Positions 1 to 5,515 of a stretch of DNA of 11,836 bases are shown here, piece after piece. The notes beneath the pieces were generated by a model. It had not been told where the DNA came from. It ran no database searches and worked only from the letters and a program-made list of their open reading frames with translations. This DNA comes from JAQGMO01 sp050954505 (GTDB lineage: Bacteria; Pseudomonadota; Gammaproteobacteria; Burkholderiales; Burkholderiaceae_D). Position numbers and translations under genes: made by a program. Every line of letters starts with the position of its first letter. The first letter of the stretch is position 1. Where the stretch lies: positions 1 to 11,836 of the forward strand of contig JBPBPY010000014.1 in assembly GCA_050954505.1 (NCBI GenBank). Reading direction: 5' to 3'.

Positions 1-125
1 TGCGCCTGTGCCATGGCAAGCGGGCAATTCAGGCTGCAGACCAGCAGCATCGGCAGCAGGTGCGCTGGCCGCACAGGACGCGGCAAGGAGATAAACATAC
101 GCATGATGTTTTCCATGTTTTTCAT
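1..125 (-). CDS. N-terminus of an exported protein, cut by the left edge
   Basis: An open frame starts at an ATG at 125 and runs leftward off the window, so only 41 residues are visible. It reads as a signal peptide: a short N-terminus with scattered Arg/Lys, a hydrophobic core (HLLPMLLVCSLNCPLAMA) and a likely cleavage at AMA|QA, so the product should enter or cross the inner membrane. AGGT lies about 6 nt before the ATG. Further in-frame ATGs at 116, 104 and 98 are possible starts, and an in-frame stop at 174-176 limits extension upstream. It follows the Gly-rich secreted protein gene on the same strand after 182 bp and may share its sigma-54 transcript. In Fap-type clusters a C39-like peptidase or an accessory subunit sits in such a place. 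Nothing visible here proves that identity. Confidence 0.6.
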   Translation of the reverse strand, partial: MKNMENIMRMFISLPRPVRPAHLLPMLLVCSLNCPLAMAQA

Positions 126-307
126 GTTTGACCTGCACGGGACAAGCAGCTGTCGCGGCCTGTCCCATGTCGTTCACAGTGCGGTGTCCACCAGGCTGAC
201 GCGCTGGTGCACTGCAGATGCTTCGCAGCCGGCGCGCCGCTGCATAACCGGCAAACCCTGCACCTGCCTGCAGCCAGGGCCACCTGCACTGTTACGCCAC
301 CTCGGCA
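126..307. other. Intergenic gap between two leftward genes
   Basis: This gap of 182 bp separates the Gly-rich protein gene from the exported protein gene. It holds a modest inverted repeat, GGGACA at 139-144 and TGTCCC at 161-166 with a 16-nt loop. No T-tract follows it, so it is not a convincing terminator. I see no promoter and no credible small gene here; read-through transcription is plausible. Confidence 0.4.
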
Positions 308-1999
308 TCAGCGACCTGCATTGACGTTGGCCTGGACGTTCACGCTTTGCTGAACCAGGCTCGAAATGCCGCTGTTCTGGCTGACCATCATGATGCCCGC
401 AGCCATCTGGCCAACGCTGGTCATGGTGTTGGACAGATTGAAGGTGCCGGCATTGACGGTGTTGGTGCCACCCATGCCGCCATTGCCGCCGTTGCCGCCG
501 GCGCCCGCTTGGGCCGTTGCGGCGCCACCGGTGCCGCCACCGTTACCGCCCGTGCCGCCGTTGCCGCTGTTGCCGCCCGTGCCGCCCTGTGCGCCATTGC
601 CGGCAGTGGCCGTCGAAGCACCAATCTCGGTATTGCCACTGGTGGCTGTACTGGTGGCATCGCCACTGGTGGCCGCACCGCCCGTGGCACCGATGCCGCC
701 GGTGTTGGAAGCAGTGGCACCCGCTGCGCCAGAGGCTGTGCCGCCGTTGGCATTGGCGGTATTGGTACCGGTGTTGGTACCCGAACTTGCCGTACCGGCG
801 CCGTTGGTGGCGGTGCCGGCAGTGGCGGTGGGAATCGCCGTAGCAGTGCCGGCCGTGCCGCTGGCAGTACCGGTGGATGGGCCCGAACCGGTGTTGGCTG
901 TATTCGTGGTCGGTCCTGCAGTGGCTGAATTGTTCGTCGTATTGGTGCTGGTGGTGTTCGTGGTTGTGGTGCTTGAATTGGTGCCGCCCGTACCCGGGGT
1001 GCCGCCACCATTGCCTGGCATGCTGCCACCGTGGCTCGGTGTACTGCCGCCTTTCGAGGCAAGGTCGGCACTGCTGGCCGGTGTGGCACCATTGGCGCTG
1101 CCGCTACCGGCAAGCGAGCCGGCACGCTGGCTTGTTTCGACTGCGCCGGAACCGGATGTCACGCCGCTTTTGGTCGAGCCACCGGTGGCCATGCTGGCTG
1201 CTTTCGCGCCACCGCCTTCGGCTGCGCTTCTGGTTGCCGCATCGCCACTGGTCTGGCCATTGGAAGCCGTCACGCCACCGCCCATGCTGGTGGCCCCGCC
1301 ACCGGCGCCACCGGTTGCATCGCTTGCGCGTCCGCCATTGCCGCCACTGCCAGCTCTGGCAGCGCCGCTGGAGGTGTCGCCTGCCGACGCATTACCACCC
1401 CGGGCACTGCCGTTCCTGGCCGTGGCCTCGCCGCCGAGTCCGCCGTCGCCACCGGAGCCGGCCCTGCCACTGTCTCCGGCAGCGCCGCCATTGCCACTGT
1501 TTCCGCCACCCATCGCCGTGCCGCCCGAGCCGTCGCCGCCGAGACCCCCTTTGGCGCCGTTGGCATCACCATTGTTGGTGGCATAGTTGCCGATGTTCCT
1601 GATGTCGTTGTTGTTCACGCTGCCCGTGAGCTTGCTGACAGCCAGTGCCTTGCTGGAATTGAAGGCGTTGGAAAAATTGGCCGTCGCCGTGGCACCGTTA
1701 TTGGCTGCGGCTGTGCCATATCCCTCGGCGGCCGAGTCGCCCTTGTTGTTACGGTTGTTGCCGCTTTCGGTGCTGGTCTTGGTGATCGTTTTGGTGTGGT
1801 CGTCGGTAATGGTGTGATCATCGGTCTGGGTCGTCGTCGAGCTGTCGTTGTACTGCTTGGCTTCCGAATGTTCGGCAGCGGCAGCACCTGTTGCGCCTGC
1901 GCTGACCGTTGGCGTGGTCGCCGGTGTGGTTTGGGCGCTGGCCTGGGTGGCGAAACCAAAGGCGAGCGCCAAGGCCGAAGCCAATAATGTCTTGTTCAT
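308..1999 (-). CDS. Secreted Gly/Ala/Thr/Asn-rich low-complexity protein, candidate matrix or fibre subunit
   Basis: The 563-residue product begins with a classical signal peptide (residues 1-22, MNKTLLASALALAFGFATQA then SA|Q). The rest is low complexity: a Thr/Asp/Asn-rich segment (about 23-140), a Gly-rich block with GG-x repeats (141-244), a Ser/Thr/Asn/Ala stretch (245-464) and a second Gly-rich block (465-514). The tail is more ordinary, moderately hydrophobic and rich in Gln, Val and Asn (SGISSLVQQSVNVQANV). The mature part has no cysteine. The ATG at 1999 is chosen because GGAGAA lies just upstream and a signal peptide follows at once. The open frame extends to 2302, but that stretch holds the sigma-54 promoter and leader. 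Composition and the neighbouring barrel gene suggest an exported surface fibre or matrix protein, in plan like FapC-type amyloid subunits. The family is not firmly recognised, so function is inference. Confidence 0.8.
   Translation of the reverse strand: MNKTLLASALALAFGFATQASAQTTPATTPTVSAGATGAAAAEHSEAKQYNDSSTTTQTDDHTITDDHTKTITKTSTESGNNRNNKGDSAAEGYGTAAANNGATATANFSNAFNSSKALAVSKLTGSVNNNDIRNIGNYATNNGDANGAKGGLGGDGSGGTAMGGGNSGNGGAAGDSGRAGSGGDGGLGGEATARNGSARGGNASAGDTSSGAARAGSGGNGGRASDATGGAGGGATSMGGGVTASNGQTSGDAATRSAAEGGGAKAASMATGGSTKSGVTSGSGAVETSQRAGSLAGSGSANGATPASSADLASKGGSTPSHGGSMPGNGGGTPGTGGTNSSTTTTNTTSTNTTNNSATAGPTTNTANTGSGPSTGTASGTAGTATAIPTATAGTATNGAGTASSGTNTGTNTANANGGTASGAAGATASNTGGIGATGGAATSGDATSTATSGNTEIGASTATAGNGAQGGTGGNSGNGGTGGNGGGTGGAATAQAGAGGNGGNGGMGGTNTVNAGTFNLSNTMTSVGQMAAGIMMVSQNSGISSLVQQSVNVQANVNAGR
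459..605 (-). repeat. C-terminal Gly-rich GG-x repeat tract
   Basis: This stretch encodes residues about 465-514 of the secreted protein, with units such as GGTGGN, GNGGTGGNGG and GGNGGNGGMGG. The DNA is a run of imperfect gccgcc/attgcc triplet-based repeats. Such tracts can expand or shrink by slippage and may vary among strains. Confidence 0.7.
1270..1577 (-). repeat. N-terminal Gly-rich repeat tract
   Basis: This stretch encodes residues about 141-244 of the secreted protein. The units are imperfect, such as GGLGGDGSGG, GSGGDGGLGG and GSGGNGG, broken by short Ala/Arg/Ser/Thr stretches. It resembles glycine-rich surface proteins in composition, but shows no fixed repeat length that I can see. 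Confidence 0.65.
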
Positions 2000-2263
2000 A
2001 CATTCTCCGTGAAGTGGTTGCGCAGGAATCGGACTCATCGAGCCGGTCAGAACCAGCCAGGAGTCTGCGCCGTAGAAGCCTGCGAAGCGAAAACCACGAA
2101 ACAGCAATGGCCGTCGACAATTGGCAAGGCTGGCTACCCCGGGGTCGCCCCTGGGCGCAGACCGCGACACCAAAGCGGACAGCTTGCTCAAGCTGCGGCC
2201 CTTGCGCTTGAACCTGCGACCTTCGTGCTTTGCGGCTGCGCGGCTTCTGCGGCACAGACTCGC
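2000..2263 (-). promoter_or_regulatory. Long structured 5' leader of the Gly-rich protein gene, riboswitch-like
   Basis: The predicted sigma-54 start near 2263 gives a leader of about 264 nt before the ATG at 1999. Its 5' end (2261 to 2242) can pair with 2080 to 2061: 18 Watson-Crick pairs, one G-U and one mismatch over 20 positions. Inside, short arms near 2223-2228 and 2095-2100 (CACGAA with TTCGTG) extend the closing helix. A hairpin pairs 2206-2213 with 2186-2193 (8 pairs, one G-U). Another pairs 2164-2171 with 2141-2148 (7 of 8). The overall shape is a long closing stem around several hairpins, as in riboswitches and other leader RNAs. I cannot assign a known class. Pairing was done by eye without energy calculation. 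Confidence 0.55.
2061..2261. repeat. 201-bp element with 20-bp near-perfect inverted ends
   Basis: The left end GAGTCTGCGCCGTAGAAGCC (2061-2080) matches the reverse complement of the right end GGCTTCTGCGGCACAGACTC (2242-2261) at 18 of 20 positions. The right end begins about 2 nt inside the predicted transcription start, which favours an RNA stem. A small mobile palindromic element with terminal inverted repeats is the alternative, but I see no clear target-site duplication in the flanks. Confidence 0.7.
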
Positions 2264-2273
2264 AGCGGATGAC

Positions 2274-2290
2274 AGCAATTTTGGTGCCAA
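2274..2290 (-). promoter_or_regulatory. Sigma-54 (-24/-12) promoter of the Gly-rich protein gene
   Basis: Read on the minus strand the site is TTGGCACCAAAATTGCT. It matches the sigma-54 consensus TGGCAC-N5-TTGCW, with the invariant GG (2288-2287) and GC (2276-2275) exactly 10 nt apart. Transcription should start near 2263 and run leftward into the structured leader. Sigma-54 promoters need an enhancer-binding ATPase, and one is encoded 1.8 kb away at 4130-5479. Confidence 0.85.
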
Positions 2291-2305
2291 CCAAAAGTTC
2301 AATTT

Positions 2306-2322
2306 TGTAATGATCTCTTACA
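2306..2322. promoter_or_regulatory. Weak third copy of the palindromic site
   Basis: TGTAATGATCTCTTACA has TGTA and TACA ends like the two stronger sites, but 9 instead of 10 nt between them. With one gap it aligns well to the core of the 2600-2619 copy. Its centre lies about 51 nt upstream of the predicted sigma-54 start. It may be a low-affinity or chance match. Confidence 0.35.
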
Positions 2323-2383
2323 TAGTCAGACCGGCACTGTCGCGCCAGCGAAGACAACGCTTGTCGTTGAAATCACAAGCCTT

Positions 2384-2409
2384 CTGTAGCGGATTCATTA
2401 CACCTGCCA
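2384..2409 (+). promoter_or_regulatory. Candidate activator-binding site, copy A
   Basis: The core CTGTAGCGGATTCATTACAC is an imperfect palindrome (CTGTA-N10-TACAC) followed by CTGCCA. It matches the copy at 2594-2619 on the other strand at 23 of 26 positions. Its centre lies about 130 nt upstream of the predicted sigma-54 start, the usual range for an upstream activating sequence. The adjacent sigma-54 activator is the obvious candidate to bind it, which is inference. Confidence 0.65.
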
Positions 2410-2593
2410 TGCTGCATTCAAGATTCATATCCTGAAAAACAACACTCTTGACCAAAAATTGACTTTGAGAACTGTGCCAAGTTTGTGACAACGTAGGCGG
2501 TGGATGCGGCGGCGCCGGGTCCACGGCACGTGGTGCTGGCAAGGGTTTTTTCGAGTGTCATGCAAGGCGGTGCCAGGTCGTTTTGGAGCAGGC

Positions 2594-2619
2594 TGGCAGC
2601 TGTAACGAATCTGCTACAG
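2594..2619 (-). promoter_or_regulatory. Candidate activator-binding site, copy B (inverted)
   Basis: The plus-strand core CTGTAACGAATCTGCTACAG (2600-2619) is a palindrome with GCTGTA and TACAGC arms. On the minus strand the whole 26-bp site matches copy A at 23 positions. It is about 345 nt from the leftward sigma-54 start and about 187 nt upstream of the barrel gene ATG, so it could serve either gene or DNA looping between sites. Confidence 0.65.
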
Positions 2620-2795
2620 CGCCTGGGAAAAGTTGCAATGGAAAAATCTTGCTCATATTCGTAACCAAAAAACATGCTTCAAAGGTAACTGAGACAGAAG
2701 ATGTTCTGCTACTATTTCGTCAGTCGAACCGCAAAGCTGCATCAACACCCATGACTTGAAGTGGATGTCCGAAAAAGTTTGCAAGGGAGACAAAA

Positions 2796-4124
2796 ATGAT
2801 CATACGGCCGGTCGAGCCCGTACATCTGCTGGCCTGTTCCACTTTGCTGTTCTCCAGTATTTTCGTTTCACCTCCTGCGCCGGCGCAGACGCCGGCACCG
2901 GATGGCGCAGCGCAGCTCGACGTGCTGCGACGCCAGATCGCCGAGCAAAGCCAGCAACTTGACGCCTTGAAAAAATCGATGGCCGAACAGGAAGCGCGCT
3001 ACCGCGATATTCAGCGCGCGCTCGGTCTGGACCAGGCCGCGCGCAGCCGCAGCAGCACGGTCCAGGATGCAGCACGTAGCCAGGGCAGTGCGGCAGCGGC
3101 GCAGGCAGGCGACGCTGCAGTCGTCGCCAGTACCGGCAACACTGCGTCACGCGACAGCACGGAAGCGACCGCGCGGGCAGTGCCGCAGCTGTTCGACCAG
3201 CCAGGTATCCTGACGCCGCCAGGCAAAGCCACGCTGGAGCCGTCGGTACAGTACAGCTACTCGTCCAATAATCGTGTGGCCCTGGTCGGCTACACCGTCA
3301 TCCCGGCGCTGCTCATTGGCCTGGTCGATGTACGCGAAGTCAAGCGCAACGTCCTGACCGGTGCATTGACCGGCCGCTTCGGCTTGACCAACCGGATGGA
3401 AGTGGAAGCGCGCATACCGTATGTGTACCGCTCCGACTCGACGGTCAGTCGCGAGATCTTCCAGGGTTCGGCCTCCGATGTGGCGTTCGGCAACAGCGGC
3501 AAGGGCATCGGCGACATCGAGGTGACTGGCCGCTACCAGCTCAACATGCCGGAACCCGGAGCGCCTTATTTCATCGGTTCGCTGCGCTTCAAGTCGCGCA
3601 CCGGCAGGGACCCGTTCGAAGTGGTGACCGATTGCGTCACGCGCTGTGTGGGCAATACCACCGGTACCGGTTTACCGGTCGACCTTCCGACCGGTTCCGG
3701 CTTTTATGCGCTGCAACCAGGCTTGACTTGGCTGTTTCCTTCGGACCCGGCGGTGTTCTTTGGCAGCTTCAGTTATACCCACAACTTCAAGCGCAATAAT
3801 GTCAGTCGCACTGTGCAAAATGGTGAAAGCGAATTCATTGGAACCGTTTCGCCCGGCGATATCCTGGGCGTGAATTTCGGCATGGGCCTGTCTCTCAACG
3901 ACAAATCGTCGTTTACAGTCGGCTTTGACCTCAACAGCATCGGACGCACCAAGCAGAATGGCGAAACGGTGCCGAATTCGGTGCGCACCCAGCTCGCCAC
4001 CATGCTGTTCGGCTATTCCTATCGCTACAGCGACAAGACCAGTTTCAGCGTCTCGGTCGGCACCGGCCTGACGCGCGATACGCCGGACCTGACGCTGAAC
4101 CTGCGCCTGCCGATCTCGTTTTGA
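2796..4124 (+). CDS. Outer-membrane beta-barrel protein with N-terminal coiled coil, FapF-like layout
   Basis: The 442-residue product has a signal peptide (about 1-30, cleavage near APA|QT), a periplasmic coiled coil (about 39-76, LDVLRRQIAEQSQQLDALKK) and an Ala/Ser-rich linker to about 128. A beta-barrel follows, with alternating hydrophobic strands and large polar loops, and ends in LNLRLPISF, a typical C-terminal signal for BAM insertion with terminal Phe. One loop carries CVTRC, a possible disulfide. A coiled coil before a barrel is the plan of FapF, the pore for amyloid subunits in Pseudomonas, and similar proteins are annotated as transporters. AAGGGAGA precedes the ATG at a good distance. 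The next gene begins 5 nt after the stop, so the two probably form an operon. Export of the divergently encoded Gly-rich protein is the natural inference but is not proven. Confidence 0.8.
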   Translation: MIIRPVEPVHLLACSTLLFSSIFVSPPAPAQTPAPDGAAQLDVLRRQIAEQSQQLDALKKSMAEQEARYRDIQRALGLDQAARSRSSTVQDAARSQGSAAAAQAGDAAVVASTGNTASRDSTEATARAVPQLFDQPGILTPPGKATLEPSVQYSYSSNNRVALVGYTVIPALLIGLVDVREVKRNVLTGALTGRFGLTNRMEVEARIPYVYRSDSTVSREIFQGSASDVAFGNSGKGIGDIEVTGRYQLNMPEPGAPYFIGSLRFKSRTGRDPFEVVTDCVTRCVGNTTGTGLPVDLPTGSGFYALQPGLTWLFPSDPAVFFGSFSYTHNFKRNNVSRTVQNGESEFIGTVSPGDILGVNFGMGLSLNDKSSFTVGFDLNSIGRTKQNGETVPNSVRTQLATMLFGYSYRYSDKTSFSVSVGTGLTRDTPDLTLNLRLPISF

Positions 4125-4129
4125 GCATC

Positions 4130-5479
4130 ATGGCAGCGCGCAAGATACTGTTCGTTTCGCTGGGACCGTCGCCGGCCGGCCTGGCAGCGCAGCTCGGTGC
4201 GGCGGGTTGGGACGTGGTGTGTGCGGCGGGTGCGGCGGCGGCGCGCCAGGCTGCACGGCGGGTTGATTTCATGGCTGCTGTGCTTTGCATCACGCGCGTC
4301 GACGCGCAAATTGCCGAGGACGTCGAAACCTGCCTCAAGGTCGCGGCGAGTGCCGAGTGGGTTGGCGTGTGCCAGCCGGCGACCGCCGAATCGGCGGCGT
4401 TTCGCGAACTGATTCTCGGCCATTTCTTCGACTATCATACGCATCCTGCCGACCCGCAGTTCCTCTCGCGCACACTGGGTCATGCCTATGGCAGGGCAGT
4501 GCTGCGGGCCAACAACAATGTCCACGAACACCAGGCCAATGCCATGCAGATGGTTGGCGCCAGCGGCTTGATTGCCCAGTTGCGGCGCCAGATCGGCAAG
4601 GTGGCACTGGCCGGCGCGCCCGTACTTATCTCCGGCGAGAGCGGCAGCGGCAAGGAACTGGCGGCGCAAGCCATTCACCGCCATTCCGCGCGCGCCGATG
4701 GACCGTTCATTGCCGTCAATTGCGGCGCCATCACGCCCACGCTGATCCACTCCGAACTGTTCGGCCATGTGCGTGGCGCGTTCACCGGGGCAAATACCGA
4801 CAAGCGAGGATTGATCGAGGCAGCCAATGGCGGCACCATCTTCCTCGACGAAGTCGCCGATCTGCCACTGGATCTGCAAACCAGCCTGCTGCGGTTTTTA
4901 CAGGAAAAAACCATTTGCCGTGTCGGTACCACGCGCAGCATCCATGTCGATGTGCGGGTCCTGTCGGCCACCCACGTCGACCTGGCCGAAGCCGTGGCGG
5001 CACGCCGCTTTCGTGAAGACCTTTTCTATCGCTTGAATGTGTTGACCATTTGCGTGCCGGCGCTGCGCGAACGCAAGATGGACATCGGTTTGCTGGCACG
5101 CCATTTTCACGAGGCCTGCATGAGCGAGCGCAAAAAACGCATCGACGGTTTTACCAAGCAGGCACTGGCGGCCATGATGGCGCATGACTGGCCGGGCAAT
5201 GTCCGTGAACTGTACAACCGGATACAGCGCGCGGTGGTGATGACGGAGCAGCGCATGATCACCGCGCAAGACCTGGGTTTGGGCCAGGATGGCGCAAGCA
5301 GGCGCACCCAGGCCGATGGGCTTGGCAGCGCCAGGGTGCTGGCGGAACGCGATGCAATCCACCTGAGCCTGAACCGTGTCGGGCAGAACATCACTCATGC
5401 TGCGCGGGACCTTGGCGTGTCGCGCACCACCTTGTACCGGTTGATGGACAAGCACGGCATTGGCAGCGCCGGCAAGTGA
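4130..5479 (+). CDS. Sigma-54-dependent transcriptional activator, VpsR/BerB-like
   Basis: A 449-residue enhancer-binding protein. The N-terminal domain (1 to about 125) has a receiver-like pattern and carries FDYHTHPAD and LGHAYG, reminiscent of the VpsR family that responds to cyclic di-GMP. The AAA+ domain has Walker A GESGSGKE (169-176), the sigma-54 contact loop GAFTGA (216-221), Walker B TIFLDE (236-241) and REDLFYRLN with the arginine finger region. The C-terminus has a Fis-type helix-turn-helix (ITHAARDLGVSRTTLYRLM). It should bind DNA and drive sigma-54 RNA polymerase open-complex formation. The ATG at 4130 is preferred; a TTG at 4121 overlapping the barrel stop is possible. The N-terminal domain lacks an aspartate at the expected end of strand 3 (AVLCIT), so ligand binding rather than phosphorylation is likely. 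Its probable target is the sigma-54 promoter at 2274-2290. Confidence 0.9.
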   Translation: MAARKILFVSLGPSPAGLAAQLGAAGWDVVCAAGAAAARQAARRVDFMAAVLCITRVDAQIAEDVETCLKVAASAEWVGVCQPATAESAAFRELILGHFFDYHTHPADPQFLSRTLGHAYGRAVLRANNNVHEHQANAMQMVGASGLIAQLRRQIGKVALAGAPVLISGESGSGKELAAQAIHRHSARADGPFIAVNCGAITPTLIHSELFGHVRGAFTGANTDKRGLIEAANGGTIFLDEVADLPLDLQTSLLRFLQEKTICRVGTTRSIHVDVRVLSATHVDLAEAVAARRFREDLFYRLNVLTICVPALRERKMDIGLLARHFHEACMSERKKRIDGFTKQALAAMMAHDWPGNVRELYNRIQRAVVMTEQRMITAQDLGLGQDGASRRTQADGLGSARVLAERDAIHLSLNRVGQNITHAARDLGVSRTTLYRLMDKHGIGSAGK

Positions 5480-5491
5480 ATCCGGCTTCCA

Positions 5492-5514
5492 CCGCCGCCA
5501 GCGCCCGGCGGCGG
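5492..5514. terminator. GC-rich hairpin between convergent genes
   Basis: CCGCCGCC (5492-5499) and GGCGGCGG (5507-5514) form a perfect 8-bp stem with a 7-nt loop in the 36-bp gap between the activator gene and the convergent oxidase-family gene. There is no T-tract on either side, so it may act as a weak two-way terminator or as an RNA-stabilising end. Confidence 0.45.
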
Positions 5515-5515
5515 C

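Larger units (their letters stand above)
2291..2795. other. Divergent regulatory region between Gly-rich protein and barrel genes
   Basis: About 500 bp without a credible gene, more AT-rich than the surrounding coding DNA. It holds two inverted copies of a 26-bp near-palindromic site, a weaker third site, and the ribosome-binding site AAGGGAGA before the barrel gene ATG at 2796. On the plus strand I find no sigma-54 site with correct spacing and no convincing sigma-70 promoter, so the promoter of the barrel gene is undetermined. Confidence 0.6.

Noticed and set aside
13..324. Plus-strand 103-codon frame at the left edge
   Set aside because: It has no ribosome-binding site or recognisable composition, and the minus strand encodes a signal peptide there.
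366..1586. Long plus-strand frame encoding a Pro/Leu/Val-rich 406-residue product
   Set aside because: It is the reverse-strand shadow of the Gly/Ala-rich repeats; it has no signal peptide or ribosome-binding site and its composition is dictated by the gcc/gtt triplets of the real gene.
2081..2241. Possible cyclic di-GMP-I (GEMM) riboswitch, from a GGTA...TGCC loop read on the minus strand at 2138-2123 and a GCAAAGC near 2230
   Set aside because: The pieces are about 100 nt apart, the expected GGCAAACC and GGGACGCAAAGCC core is missing, and the loop sequence departs from consensus. Only a vague resemblance remains; a covariance-model search would settle it.
2000..2302. N-terminal extension of the Gly-rich protein to 664 residues
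   Set aside because: A sigma-54 promoter and a stem-forming leader lie in it, and the signal peptide with a ribosome-binding site begins at 1999.
2561..2575. Minus-strand sigma-54-like element TGGCACCGCCTTGCA
   Set aside because: The spacing between GG and GC is 9 instead of 10, which is rarely tolerated, and it lies far from the gene start. A plus-strand TGGAAAAATCTTGC near 2639 fails for the same reason.
4025..4879. Minus-strand open frame of 284 codons opposite the activator gene
   Set aside because: The plus strand carries clear AAA+ activator motifs throughout; the antisense frame has no recognisable domain or ribosome-binding site.
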